Counted from the first letter of the stretch, positions 23,701 to 35,652 are shown. The stretch: 64,000 nt of DNA from Haliclystus octoradiatus (GCA_916610825.1 OU744450.1:1488001-1552000), one strand, 5' to 3'. Program-made: numbers and translations. Notes: generated by a model not told the origin, from the sequence alone.

Positions 23701-26700
23701 AAATTGCAAAATTACATGTTTCATAATTAGTTTCTCATACATCTTGTAGTCTCCAATAGCTTAATAATTGTATACAATCGGTAATGATGACAGTCATTAT
23801 ATTTAACTATCTATATAAATTATTCAAGCGTTTATGCATCTACCAGACACCTGTATTAAGGTACTAAGGTATTAAGGTATTAAGGTACATTGGTATTATA
23901 ATAAACAAACAAACAAACATCATCATCATTTACTCAGAAATACCTGATAAGTTTGCATAAACTGATAAACAGTACACTACACTTTTTTAAAAGGACTGAC
24001 TAACTTTGAAATACATATCCTTCTCAACTTTGCTTCTCTATTCTATCTGCAATCAACATGGGGTAATAATGTCTTGCAGGGCATATACTTTGCTTGGGGG
24101 GCCCCAAAGCATTTGTCCCACTTAATTACCCTGGAGACCTGAATCTTAAAATGAAACAATTGAAATTTACAGGATGATTCATCAGACAAACCTCGTTCTC
24201 TTCGATCAGAATCATATCTTTAGCGGATGATACAAAATATTGTTCTCCTGGTGTTAACACAGGGTCGTATATGTAGCATTTGTCACATAACTAGAAGGAA
24301 ATGGATTAATCAACAATAATATTTGAAGAAACACTATTATGAAATCCATCTTACCTCATTAGCCAAAATTAGATCTAGGCTACACTAGAGCTGATAATCT
24401 ACTGCAGTCAAACCTGTTATAACGGCCACCTCTATACAGCGACCACCTGTCTATAGTGGTCACTCTTGCAATGTCTAAAATAGTATTTTATATTGAATAA
24501 AACCTGTATATAAAGGCCACCTGTCTATTGTGGTCAATTTATCTACCTCTCTTAGCTGGCCGTTATATACAGGTTTCACTGTATAACAGATAATCACTGA
24601 CAATTTACTTTTGTAAAGCTAACAACATTGACACTGAAATAAAGTTATTGAATTGAATTGAATTGCAGAGCTTACATAGCTAGAGTGACCACTATATAAA
24701 GGCGATTGCTGTATAGACGTGGCCGTTATAACAGAATTGATTGAACCAAACACACAAACACTTGTTTTCCTATTCTTGCAAAATGCAGCATCGAATTTCA
24801 CAAACCAGTTACGAACTTCAAAACAATTGGGAAACTTTTCACTTTATAAAGAGGATTCAAAAAGAAATATTTTGTGAACTTTTAGTGAAACATTTCCAAA
24901 ACATCAAAGAAAGGGGTAATACAATTTCGCAACACTTGTCGACTATACAACGACACCCTTACATAACAGCAGACTGAAGATAAATTGATAAATTGAACAC
25001 TATATAAATAGGTGACCTTTAGGATATATAAGATTGATTCAATAGAACAAACTATTTTGGACAATGCAATAGTGATCACTATAGACAGGTCTCCGCTGTA
25101 CAGAGATTACCACTATAGACAGGTGACTGTTATAGCATGTTTGACTTTATGCAGTGTGTGATTTGTTTATTTAAATATATTGCATGTTGTCCCTTCCTGT
25201 GATCGTAGCCGTGATGTAATATAAACTTGTAAAGTCTGCCAGCTGACTGCGATATGGCAGGTCAGCGGTGTTTGTATATAAAAACAGAGTTTGAAGTCGT
25301 GTTTAACAGACTCGCGTTTAGAGTTTGTTGAGGGACCAGTGAATGAGAACTACTTGAAATTTTTACTGTGTCGTTTATGTCTCCCTCACATCGACCATAG
25401 TCTTACATACATGGAGGATTAGCTCAGATGGCAGAGCAACCGAACTTCAGATCGGATCATATCTGATCGACTGTGGTTCAAATCCCCCTAAGGTCAACTC
25501 AGCCTTGACTTTATCTGAAACATCAAATGAGTACCATCTGAGGATGGCGGATGGAATGGTCCAGAGGGAATTGCATTGTGAGTAGCTGCGGCGCATCATT
25601 GCGCATTGACAATCAAGACCTATCTGCCATGAAATCTGTTGAAATTGATCTTCAGTGTCGCGGCTGAGATCAACAAAGAGCGTTTAAAATCATTGCTCTC
25701 AGCGAAAAAATCCACTCATCTAGAAATAGAGGAGTGGTACGGGTGCCTTTGGTAGGGCAACACCGTCTACAATACTTACTACATTTTACTTAATACAGTG
25801 AACTTTTTTACAACTTACCTCAAAGTTTCCAATCATCAAGGCTAAAAGTGACATTTGATGCCTTGCGATTGGATCCGATAAAAAGTTACCAATACCATAG
25901 CAAACTACATCGATTAATACCGGATTTTTAGAAGGAATTGATTGAAAGCGTCTTGCAATCAATGAAAGATGACCTATATTGTTAAATAAAATTATTCTAA
26001 AATTAGACATTTAGCAGCAAATAAAAATACATTGGCTGTGATTAATTATGATGACGATGATAACCAGTTAAAATTGTCTTAACAATTGTTCGTGATATAC
26101 TTATTTAACGTTTATTCTTCCTTCAAGGGACTAAGAAACTTATTTAACAATAAATATGGGCAGTTCACTTGACAATGACAAGCAACAAGCAAATAAATGC
26201 TTATGAGACCAGATGGATAACCTAACAAACAACATTCCAGACCTAGCTATCCCCCTCCCCCCCATAGCTACAGTACAAGTTGTTAAGACATTTAGATATT
26301 GAGATACAAAATTTAATAGGCTACAAACATTTAGGATATCAACTAAAACATGATAGATGAATATTCATCATGCACTGACTTGCCTTTGAAAGATTGCCAT
26401 ACTTCACTGCAAAGTAAGTTTGATCTACAATTAAAAAAAGAAATAAAAGAAATAACTCAATATACATTTTACATATAACTCATCTAAGCCTAGCCTACAA
26501 TTTGCATGGCCGTGTCAGTCCAGTCTACAATCTCAACGAAGGCGCCAGCTTCGAAAAAGGTTAGGGGAAAGGGCAGAAACTGATCAAATTTGACTTCAAT
26601 GTCGCTAAAAAAAAATTTTCGGCGCGGCCACCTCAGAGATCTCGTCGATAATCGACATTGCCATTATTTGCAGACTGGATCCATATCCATCCATTAGCCT

Positions 26701-26997
26701 ATCCAACTTCCGAGAGAGTCTCTTGGAAGTTGGATAGGCTAATGGATGGATATGGTCATATGGAGAAGAGACCAAGAAGATTAGATGTGTCTATTAAATA
26801 ATGAATGAATCTCACCTGCAATGTTGCAATTGGCGTTCCCAGTTTAGTAAATTCAGTTCAGATATGGATTCAAGTTCATTTTCCTTTTTTAAAATAAAGC
26901 TATCTGTTTTTAGAGAATACTTTGTAACATTATCTTGGGTTTCCTTTGTTTTCTTTGCTTTTTTCCTCGAAACAAAAATGAAGCCATCATCAGCCAT
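20545..26997 (-). CDS. SRRD: SRR1 domain-containing protein (SRRD homologue), 7 exons
   Basis: Seven minus-strand exons (26816-26997, 26384-26424, 25819-25973, 24192-24290, 22096-22244, 21322-21367, 20545-20739) join in frame to 288 residues, somewhat shorter than vertebrate SRRD. The N-terminus is lysine-rich. Conserved SRR1 segments appear in order: VCYGIGNFLSDPIARHQ (exon 3), YIYDPVLTPGE and IEENE (exon 4), PTIFFMPHCGKTMYNN and NVVLFGNSFKGYHER (exon 5), and FNDLSFHCF with LPDDFW (exon 7). The family is named after plant SRR1, linked to light signalling and the clock. Animal SRRD has been tied to heme and circadian regulation, but its biochemistry is unclear. The second intron uses a GC donor. 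Introns carry a SINE, two MITEs and a minisatellite. Identification is strong; exact junctions are inferred. Confidence 0.92.
21322..21367 (-). CDS. SRRD: SRRD exon 6 (46 bp)
   Basis: TTTTTCAG acceptor and GTAAGT donor bound LISSILKEEAICMYK, which fits the helix after GNSFKG. Confidence 0.82.
22096..22244 (-). CDS. SRRD: SRRD exon 5
   Basis: Contains PTIFFMPHCGKTMYNNVLSA and VVLFGNSFKGYHER. The His-Cys-Gly and GNSF motifs are hallmarks of the family. Confidence 0.93.
22427..23310 (+). repeat. Minisatellite of TTCATGAAC-rich units, split by a hAT-like insertion
   Basis: About three copies of a roughly 110-130 bp unit containing GAACTGGTCATGAAC, AAGCAATTAA and ACTAGTTCATGAA. The third copy is cut by the element at 22622-23172. 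It lies in SRRD intron 4. Confidence 0.75.
22622..23172. mobile_element. hAT-like MITE
   Basis: A 551-bp element with inverted ends CAGTGCCGGATTAA and TTAATCCGGCACTG. The flanking 8-bp sites are CGAACAGT (22614-22621) and CGAATAGT (23173-23180), one base different. Both the ends and the 8-bp duplication fit the hAT superfamily. No transposase is present. Confidence 0.88.
24192..24290 (-). CDS. SRRD: SRRD exon 4
   Basis: A phase 0-0 exon of 33 codons containing CYIYDPVLTPGE and ILIEENE, as in SRRD proteins. Confidence 0.9.
24403..25157. mobile_element. Tc1/mariner-type MITE with nested internal repeats
   Basis: The left part starts CAGTCAAACCTGTTATAACG and the right part ends in an inverted relative (AGCATGTTTGACTTTATGCAG). 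Internal GTGGTCACT and GACAGGTGACC motifs repeat in both orientations. No transposase was seen, and the exact ends are approximate. It lies in SRRD intron 3. Confidence 0.6.
25413..25770 (+). mobile_element. tRNA-derived SINE (family 1)
   Basis: A tRNA-like head with A box TAGCTCAGATGG (25420-25431) and B box GGTTCAAATCC (25475-25485) is followed by a non-tRNA body. The anticodon arm does not fold into a standard 5-bp stem with a 7-base loop, so this is not a working tRNA. A related head lies reversed at 55050-55213. The 3' end is approximate. Confidence 0.75.
25819..25973 (-). CDS. SRRD: SRRD exon 3
   Basis: Holds the most conserved block of the SRR1 domain, VCYGIGNFLSDPIARHQ. It ends GAG|GTAAGT in phase 0. 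Confidence 0.92.
26384..26424 (-). CDS. SRRD: SRRD exon 2 (41 bp, GC donor)
   Basis: TTTAATTGTAG acceptor, then RSNLLCSEVWQSFK, then AG followed by GCAAGT. This matches the consensus of the rare GC-AG introns and keeps the frame from exon 1 (phase 2) to exon 3 (phase 1). Confidence 0.75.
26682..26754. repeat. Perfect 30-bp inverted repeat
   Basis: The arms at 26682-26711 and 26725-26754 are exact reverse complements with a 13-base spacer. It lies in SRRD intron 1. Confidence 0.88.
26816..26997 (-). CDS. SRRD: SRRD exon 1
   Basis: Starts MADDGFIFVSRKKAKK and ends at a GTGAG donor in phase 2 after WERQLQHC. The basic N-terminus precedes the conserved domain. Confidence 0.85.
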
Positions 26998-26999
26998 GT

Positions 27000-28198
27000 T
27001 CTAAATGACTCGCAAACAAATGACTGATACTTGCGTGTTTGCCTTGCGTCTTTACGTACTGCCTCCTTTTCACGAACTAGTGAACTCGCTAGCCTGCGTG
27101 CAGACCTTGATTATCAAAATTTCGTGCTACTGTATTTATCTGCCGCTAGCAGCGGAAAATTTATATGATATATTTTGTCATTTTGACCGGCAAATAAAGG
27201 ACACTTTACCCTATAGAAAGTGTCACTTACATACAGCCTTAATATTAGTTAAGAATTAGATTAAATAAAGGTTACAATTTGAAGCGGTGTCTTCTTTCAA
27301 ATTCTTGTGAAGTTTTAGGGTGTCAAATTAGACATTTTCGAAATTTTTAGAACTTATCCGTTGCTTCCATTGTTGAAATTTTAGGGGTTTCCTCGATTTT
27401 TGAAAATGGCACCCCCCCCCCGTCTGAAAATTATCGAAGTACGGGGGGGATAGTGAATTAACAGAACATAACGTCCGAGCAATTCCGATCAAAGCGCTTC
27501 GATCTTCAAATATATCTGTTTGCCAATATTGTCTACTATTCGACAAAAAGAAGTTGAAAAGCAATTATAATTATACTATATTTACCACTATACATGTGTC
27601 GGTACAATATGTAATGAAAATCCATACATTCAATCCGCCATCTTATTAATGTAGCAGGTGGAACGTATGGCTTATTGATAGATACCACCACACATACATC
27701 ATCACTGAGTTATTGAGTTAAAATAGATGTAACATAGATGTTGATTAGATATATATATTTGATATAATAGTTGTAGCTGGCCACCAACAGGGAGAGGATG
27801 AATGAATTAATATTGCCGTTGATAAACAGAACCTGTATGACGGTGGACCAGCTTTGCTATTATAGGTGCTGTCGCCAGAGAGTTGATATATTATATACAG
27901 TGATTTACATAACAAGGTATACGTGATTACAAACGGAAGCTTTACAGTTAACAAAGGAAATACATTATGATAAACAATAGACATAAAACAATCCAAGCTA
28001 CACTATCTATGTATATACGTACTGTTACTACTATGTTGGAGATGAAGCTATATCTCCTTGATCAACTCCCTGATTTTGCTCAACGGGCTCACAGATTCAA
28101 TCAAATACCATCTGGTATCTTGATAAAATTTCCTTCCTGCAAACCACCAGTATTGCCAAATTGATCTCTGAGCTTAAAAAATAATAAACATCTATTTA
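27000..28198. other. Upstream region of SRRD, no gene seen
   Basis: Several short ORFs overlap in conflicting frames and none has a recognisable domain. A C-rich run near 27410-27421 is the only low-complexity feature. Confidence 0.5.
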
Positions 28199-28381
28199 CA
28201 ACGTCAAAAGCTTCTTTGCAAGTTGTAATAGACTGCGTACGTAGCTTCCTAAAAATTGAGGTAGCTTCTCTAAAGATCTGTGCAAGTCAAGTGGATAAGT
28301 TATGACAGTTTGTCTTGCCAATGGAAGACCATCGACACAAATCATGGATGATGCAACATTACAACCATCTTTTCCAGCCAT
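28196..28381 (-). other. Possible coding exon, unidentified
   Basis: A 61-codon minus-strand ORF beginning MAGKDGCNVASSMICVDGLP and containing YPLDLHRSLEKLPQF, which reads like coding sequence. I do not recognise the family, no strong donor is obvious and no partner exons were established. It may be a gene fragment or chance. Confidence 0.3.
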
Positions 28382-28724
28382 ATTCAGTTACAGATATTTA
28401 TGACAAGGCCCTGGCATAGAGAACAAATCAAATTCAGCGTTGGTATCATGGATAATATGGCAGTAAAATGAATGAAATCATGGAGCACTTTACAGAATCT
28501 GCAGTAAATGCAATAAATGGCTATGGCAGACACAGTCAAATTAAGCATCTATGCTAGACTAGCAATGTGGAGCTAGGCTAGAAGCTCAGTGGATATATAT
28601 ATATATATATATCAACTGACTATTGATAAACGTCATCCGGCCATAAGCAAAGCATCCTAATAATCACTTTATAGTAATTTTAATATAATATGTATAAAAT
28701 TTACATGAACATTTAAATTTTAAA

Positions 28725-28972
<248 letters not shown>

Positions 28973-29772
28973 AATTATAATATATAGGAACAGGTTGAAG
29001 GCACGCAAGTATATATTTTTGAATCTCATTTTAAAGCTGTATATGTACCGAGCTACTTTTTCATCTTTGTCAACTACTTCATTTACAACTTCTCTTTCAT
29101 CTCCATCAACTGCTTTTCGTCATCTACTTTCTCATTCCCGTATTCAGAGTTGAGACACGTTGAGTTGTTGTCAGCAAATATACTTTAAATATTATCGACG
29201 CTATTTCCAAATTCTTTTCATTGGGTCCGACTGCCAGTCAATGATCCAAATGCTTCAATGACGCCAATAACCATGTACTACTACTATATACTGGTAAGGA
29301 TGGATTTCTTTTAAATTGTGAAATAGGAATACGGGGGATTATGACATTTTAGTTTTAAGCGTATATACATATTATATGCCACATACATTTATTCAATGCT
29401 TCTTTGACTTTAAAAGATTACTCATTTTGGTAACTTCATGCATTTGAAACATGATAGCTCAATTTTAAAAGATATGTTCAATGTTGTTACTACTTATATA
29501 TTGAAATGGTCAAATAGTGTAACTGAAATCGGTACAACGTTTAGTTTAAAACTTTCCAAAATGCTTCAGTAATCATTGCAACATTGTAATCTTTTTAACT
29601 TTAGCAAGGAATTTTTCAACACAACATTAATTAACTGAAATCGAATAACGCTTTTGAAATCTTTTAACGCTTAAATTGTAAGAGTCAATCTTTATTATAT
29701 ACCGTTCATGTTACCAAAAGCTTTTTGATTCTGAAATCCACACTATTTATATAGAACTAAACCATCTTCTTA

Positions 29773-30189
29773 GTGAAGAAAATTAAATACAACTTCTCAA
29801 CAGTAACAACAGTGGGCGAAATGATCACAAGGCCCTCCGCAGGAGCTAGAAAAAAGCTGCCAGAGGCAGTCCGTTTTACGTACCCTAATAACTCTCCCAA
29901 TTCTCTATCAAAAATGTTCGAAAGTATTATCATTCGAATCACCGTGTTATTATCTGTGTTCTTATTTGGCTCGCTATTTCATTTTCGTTTTGTACTTCTC
30001 GTATCGAAAAAAAATGTATCGTTTCATCTTGCGGCCTTTGCGGTTTACGTCATCGCTGCTATTGTCTGCGAGGGATCTCTCCGTAGATCTCCCAAATCAA
30101 TCATAACCGCTCAGCGAAATCGCACGTGCTCTTTCCATTCGCACGGCCTTTTACTTGAAGCTAAGTTCACGGCTTTTGGTATTTTGTAG
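29773..30189 (+). other. 138-codon ORF of uncertain status
   Basis: An ATG-initiated ORF with one hydrophobic stretch near residues 50-75. There is no recognisable domain and an open frame also exists on the other strand. It may be chance. Confidence 0.2.
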
Positions 30190-30772
30190 GAAGGTCATTA
30201 CTGTTGTAGTGCTGCTTTAAAAAAAGATGAATATTATTCAGATGCGTATTTGTTAACCTCTTCGCTAAATACACAACGAAGGCCATTGTTCTCGAGAGAT
30301 CTCCCGCACTAACTAACTCGGCGCACATTAAACCCAGCAACGCAGGTAACTCATTCCTAGTCAATACATAAAAAATATGTAATATATAAATCTCAAATAA
30401 ATAAAGCCGACATTAAACATTATACAATATCATGAAGGTAATTGTTGTAGTATATAATCAAATAATTGAAAATATCTCATAATTAGATGGCTTTCAGCAA
30501 TCGTCTTGTAGACACAAATAAACCATTTAAAATTCATCTGACTTAATATTACCTTCACCATCAGAATATTTAATAGGTTTGATAGAATCTCTACCACAAT
30601 GAAAAGGCGGTACCTTATCAGTATAACACATGCGATTATACATCTATATGACGTTTTATCATATCTTATGATTTGGGTATGCTATAGTTAGTTCATAAAT
30701 CAAAATCAATTATTGTTTGCATGTCAATGCTCGACAAAGATATAGTCAATTAAAAATAGCAAGAAAAATACA

Positions 30773-31723
30773 ATGGATCAATCTCAAAGTGCTATATTGA
30801 AGTGTCCCACGACATTGTTTTTAAATTTACCAAGAGAACATTTGATAGCTCTTGGCGTTGTATCTTTTCTAACAATGATAATATCACTTATTGCAAATGG
30901 TACATTAATATTTTCACTTTTCAGAACAAAACAAAATTTGTTGGCAATGGGTAAACTGGTATTCGCTATGTCAATATCAGATATTGGATTAGCATTGACC
31001 CATATACCAATCTTTGGACTCTGTTGTCTATTATTTCACAAGAAAAGAATTTGTATATTAGAAATTGTTGGACAATTTTGCGCTTACACATTTGTTTACT
31101 TCTCTCTGTTGATGATGGCTGGAATGTCTGCATTACGATATATGCATCTTAAAGATCTTACATTCAGAAAGAAAGGTCCTACAATGAAAAAGTTGTACAC
31201 ATTCTTTGCTTGTTCCTTTCTTAGTTCATGTATATTAGCTTATGTTACTGGATTTTGGTTATCGTTTAAGATAGTAATAGCATTGAATATTTTTAATATG
31301 ACTATTGTTGGGAGCACATACGGATTTTATTTAAAAGCGACAACAACATTAATCAATAACAGTAAAATGAAGAAAGAAAATTTAAAAAAAGCGAGTAACT
31401 CAAAATATCTACGTAATTCCAAAGAAGGAGGAATGGTTAAATTTGTTAAAAGTTACCTCACATTAATCATGATAGTTTATGGTCCGTATAATGTGATAAC
31501 ACTTATATGGACATACCTTGTATTCGAGGAAAAACATCAGCCAAATACATTAATATCCATTTCAGCAATGTGGATTAATGTAATAACAACGTTAAACTCA
31601 ATCGCAAATTCTATACTTTACATCAAGTATAATAGTAAATTACGACGATGCGTGTATGGATTCATTCGTAAACGTAACAACAACGTATCGGCTAGCGGTC
31701 ATGTTAATGTCTTCTTGCCGTAA
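30773..31723 (+). CDS. Intronless atypical rhodopsin-like GPCR 1 (316 aa)
   Basis: Seven hydrophobic segments are visible. TM1 includes IANGTL, matching the conserved Asn. TM2 has ISDIG with the sodium-site Asp. TM3 ends in ALRY where DRY is expected. TM6 lacks CWxP (YLTLIMIVYGPYNVI), and TM7 ends NSILYIKYN instead of NPxxY. The second extracellular loop is only a few residues (TGFWLSFK) with no cysteine, so the usual TM3-loop disulfide cannot form. The protein resembles the GPCRs at 42698 and 45353, so all three are one local family. The ligand is unknown. Absence of DRY and NPxxY may mean unusual coupling. The ORF is full length. Confidence 0.88.
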   Translation: MDQSQSAILKCPTTLFLNLPREHLIALGVVSFLTMIISLIANGTLIFSLFRTKQNLLAMGKLVFAMSISDIGLALTHIPIFGLCCLLFHKKRICILEIVGQFCAYTFVYFSLLMMAGMSALRYMHLKDLTFRKKGPTMKKLYTFFACSFLSSCILAYVTGFWLSFKIVIALNIFNMTIVGSTYGFYLKATTTLINNSKMKKENLKKASNSKYLRNSKEGGMVKFVKSYLTLIMIVYGPYNVITLIWTYLVFEEKHQPNTLISISAMWINVITTLNSIANSILYIKYNSKLRRCVYGFIRKRNNNVSASGHVNVFLP

Positions 31724-32104
31724 AATAAAGTTGAGCAATTTTTTATTATGACTATATTTTCATAGCAGTACATGCATGCATTGGACTGATAAAGATAGAC
31801 CTGCACATCTACAGGATATTAAATCATGTTTGATCATTTTTAATAGCTTATTATCAGCTAGCTTGCAATAATGTTTTAATTAATAGTTACAAACGAATTT
31901 TGAATTTAGTGATATAGCCATTGCAAGTGTGCTGTACTCACGAGAATATCCTAAATAGTTATTGATTAAATAAAAATGTTGAAGTAGCATTTTTGCGGCC
32001 GCATATAAAGCTGAATTTCAATTTGTCTCGGTGTTCTTACCTTCTTTATTGCATACTGTTATAACAAAAAGTGTATTACATAAGAGATATTAACTCATTT
32101 CGAC

Positions 32105-32345
32105 TTGCCCAGAAAAAGTTTTATTCTTGCAAGCATATTTTGCTTGCCTTAAGTCAATTTAACTTGTTTCAGCTAGTCACAACAATTCTTGTTTTGAGCA
32201 AAATATATTGTACAGGTCCAACATTTAAGATATTTATCATTCAAGCCAAAATCGCTTAAAAGTTAGACATAAGAAATAAATTTGGTTTGAAACAAGTGAA
32301 ATTGGCTTGAAAGAAGCAAAGTATTCTTGCAAAAGTGAAATTTTT
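32105..32345. repeat. Imperfect inverted repeat, possible MITE
   Basis: TTCTTGCAAGCATATTTTGC...AACTTGTTTCA on the left pairs imperfectly with TTGAAACAAGTGAAATTGGC...TTCTTGCAA on the right. No target duplication was identified. Confidence 0.5.
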
Positions 32346-33001
32346 CCTGTTTGCAACATAAACACGCTCGATAATTGGAGATGTACAACAAATGTTCCTT
32401 GAAGCAAGTAACATTAATTTGAATCAATTGGCTAATATCAATCAAAATATTTTTTAACTTTAACTGTGTATAACCACGTGGTAGCATTATGATATTAAGA
32501 TACCGTGTTTGGCTTTATGGAATTTGAATTAAATCAATATGCAGTTATTAGTGCAGAAAAATGTCACAGGTGAATACAAAATACATTCAAATTGGTCAAA
32601 TTTGAATGTTTAAATGCTGATAATAGTAATACAGTATTCTTAATATGTGCATACGGCTTTTATTAGCGGTCCCTGTAGTTGATTGAGCCTGCCAAATAGT
32701 CTTCGAAGGGACATATCAAACATGAAATTATAAAACGAATAAATAAATAATAAATAAAATATAAGTTACGATAAGCTATTACGATTTTACGATTTATTAC
32801 ATTTTTATTACATTCTTCCTGCATTTTTAATTTTATTATATTATATTAGCGTATTGTTATTCCTATGTAAACAACGCGTTATTATAATCTTAGAGCTCTA
32901 GAAATGTGTGCATTATTACTTGTTATATGAAAGTATGGCATGAAGATATTTAAACACTGTCATGATATTGTGAAACTAATAGATAATTGTATAGGGCGTA
33001 A

Positions 33002-33082
33002 AATAGTAAAATATGATTGAATAATATAGTAAAATATGATTGATAATTTATAAATAGTAAAATATGATTGATAATTTATATC
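33002..33082 (+). repeat. Tandem repeat of an AGTAAAATATGATTGATAAT unit
   Basis: Three successive copies of about 26-32 bp, the last two nearly exact. Confidence 0.75.
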
Positions 33083-33358
33083 CACATGTAGGTACAAGAA
33101 TATTTTTTGAACAGAACCTGATGATCAGTCATACAAAATATTCTTGCAAGAATTTAAATTTCTGTTTATAAAAACTTAAAATTACCTCACATTTCGGAAG
33201 CCACGAAGAACTTTATAGGTATGGCAATTATCGAATAAATCTATTCAATTTAGGAAAAATTATTTACACATGAGAGTCAATTTTTTATATGTCTAAAAAT
33301 ATATACCAAAATTAAAAAATATTATTGATGATAAATGTCGATATTTATCTTATTTATG

Positions 33359-33432
33359 AGCAGTGTTATCATGTCATGCAGGCAAGGTTAAAACAGAAGG
33401 TGCAGATATAAATATGTTGACAACACTGCTCT
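33359..33432. repeat. Short inverted-repeat element
   Basis: GAGCAGTGTTATCA and TGTTGACAACACTGCTC face each other across about 43 bp. It could be a tiny MITE; no clear target duplication. Confidence 0.5.
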
Positions 33433-34263
33433 GGAAGCAGCTGATTTTTAATCGAATATAATGTTTTGCTCAGAATGGCTTAGCCAATGATTTATCAATA
33501 GTATTTATGCCCATATTCAGTTCCTGATGCAGCTCTCTTTTAGCATTGCGAAATAGTAAATTGTCATCAAGACAGTAAAAATTATCGAAAGTAACTCACC
33601 GCTAATTATAATTAATTTAGACTAGTAAAAAAAGTACGTTATGCTATAGACAGTAAACAATCAGTAAAGTGAATGTTATCATTGCATCTTGGTAAGAGAA
33701 AAAGCGAATTTTGTGATAATCTGCCGACATATACAGCTGTTTGTTGGACAAAGCAAATCTATTTTGTTATTCAAATTAAATATGTCTATCATATTTATTC
33801 AGCCGTCAAAATTATTAAAATCGATTGCCCAATTTACATTTAAAATCAGTTAATAATCATTTCAAATACACGTGGGTCGTGATTGGTGGATTTTTACAAC
33901 GTGATTTCCATCTATGTCAAGACAACCCACGACAGCTAACCACGACACTCCATAGCAATCACTAAAGTTATATGATTCTTCGTTGCTATATGTCAGGTAA
34001 TGCCATACAGAGCTTTTTCATATCGTCCATATATGTTTGTGTTGCATAGCAATACATCTCGTGGTCACGGTCTTCTCAAAATACACAGACTGGGAGAACC
34101 CGGGTTATAAATCTTTTCTTTAAATAATTCTCAAGGACTCATTTGGAACATGTGAAAAGTTTTATGTTAACAGTTTTATGACAAAACTAACTCAACAGAT
34201 AAAACACTTGATTTCAGTGAAAATGGCGACAAGCTGCGGCAAAGTTACGATAAAAAGCAGATC

Positions 34264-34674
34264 TTAAGCCCTGGGTAAACGACGGCAACATTTGCGCGAC
34301 AAATCTGTTTTATGTCTGACGTGTGTTAATCGTGTTTTGAAGCAGTCTTTTCATGAGCGGCTAAACGACAAGGATTTCTCAAGACTTTTCTAGAACAACT
34401 CAGATTGAGATGAAAAAGAAGCCACGGAGAAGCAACAACATCGAAAAAGTTCGATACATTTCGAACAAAATAGTTCGAAAAGAATAACGAAGACGTTCGA
34501 TAACAGAAATCCTTGGAAAGACTTTGAAAATGTTTGATGGCCATCAAACACGATGCGACAAATAAAATACGCGATGCAACACGTCAGACAAAATCGAAAG
34601 AGTGGCTAAACGACAAGGACTGTCGAAGGATTTAAAAGTCTCGCAAACGTTGCCGTCGTTTGCCCAGGGCTTCA
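34264..34674. mobile_element. Foldback element with long inverted ends
   Basis: The left end GCCCTGGGTAAACGACGGCA and right end TGCCGTCGTTTGCCCAGGGC are near-perfect inverted repeats. A GTCTGACGTGTG-type motif further in is also inverted, and a GGCTAAACGACAAGGA motif occurs twice in the same orientation. The flanks TTAA (34264-34267) and TTCA suggest a TTAA-targeting origin. There is no transposase. Confidence 0.72.
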
Positions 34675-35381
34675 GGAATTGGGATATTCAAATAAAGAAA
34701 TTACTAATTAATATTTTAAACACTTCTGAAGTTTTTAAAACTAGCAAGCTGAAATCTTCGCGTTCTGGTTTTGTTTTCATATTTCAGCAATTGTATTAAA
34801 ATTATAATTTATGAAAACCTATAATGTCCCAACAAATTAGAAAAAGCCTCATTGCTGTGCTGACCCAACATATTGTAATATTCTTACGGGGTTGGCATGG
34901 AGGAGACAGAAAACACGCAGCTAAATTCACGTTATCACTTTATTAGTTCACACAGCAAAGATCAACAAGCAAGAGAGCGAAACAACAGGCATTCAAAACA
35001 CATACAGTTACTAATCACATGACAATACGAAGCACCAATCACAACACATTACTAATTATCACATGGCATCACATGCACTCAAACAAAACAATCACGTGAA
35101 CAACATGCACAATACCTAAAATACTACATGACATCACATATTCAAAACATCGTCACTACAACACTTCACACAGATATACATCTGAGACCAGGAAGACGTG
35201 TTACCATAAACAATATCATAACTAAATCCTACAAATATACATAACAAAATTAACAATGGAGTGATAACCTGACAAGGGCAAACATGGATTAAATAGTAAA
35301 TAGTTAGTGGATAATAGTTGCTATGCTATATGTAATGGTTATTGACGTATAAATATTCAAACTTATGCATGTTCTCCACTG
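34675..35381. other. Intergenic, upstream of element 2
   Basis: Sequence rich in ACA and CAC motifs between the foldback element and the second LTR retrotransposon. No gene seen. Confidence 0.5.
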
Positions 35382-35386
35382 GGTGT

Positions 35387-35564
35387 TGATATATGATAAT
35401 ATGACATCATTGCGTTTCAGTCTAGCTAATTACATAGATATAATATTACAGATTCCTTAATCCGATTACATAAACAGTCTTGAGTTGAGTTTCGAATGTC
35501 ACTGACGTTTTTTATGAGTTATTGCCTTTCCTTAATTTCTTTCGTTATAATACAACACATAACA
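35387..35564 (+). repeat. 5' LTR of element 2
   Basis: Begins TGATATATGATAATATGACA and ends CACATAACA. No difference from the 3' LTR was seen. Confidence 0.93.
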
Positions 35565-35565
35565 T

Positions 35566-35575
35566 TGGCGACGAG
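35566..35575 (+). other. Primer-binding site of element 2
   Basis: TGGCGACGAG one base after the LTR, the same ten bases and spacing as in element 1. Confidence 0.75.
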
Positions 35576-35652
35576 GTATATTTATTTAATTGTTACGAAC
35601 CCACATCATCATCCCGTATTTTGGTCGGTAAGTCATTCACGTTGTCATTAGC

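Larger units (their letters stand above)
31724..34263. other. Intergenic region without genes
   Basis: AT-rich sequence containing only the small repeats listed separately. Confidence 0.55.

Noticed and set aside
25413-25490. A functional tRNA gene
   Set aside because: A and B boxes are present, but the anticodon arm does not pair properly and a related copy exists elsewhere. It is a SINE head.
29773-30189. 138-codon ORF as a real gene
   Set aside because: No domain, no splice context, and an open frame on the opposite strand. Kept only as a low-confidence entry.
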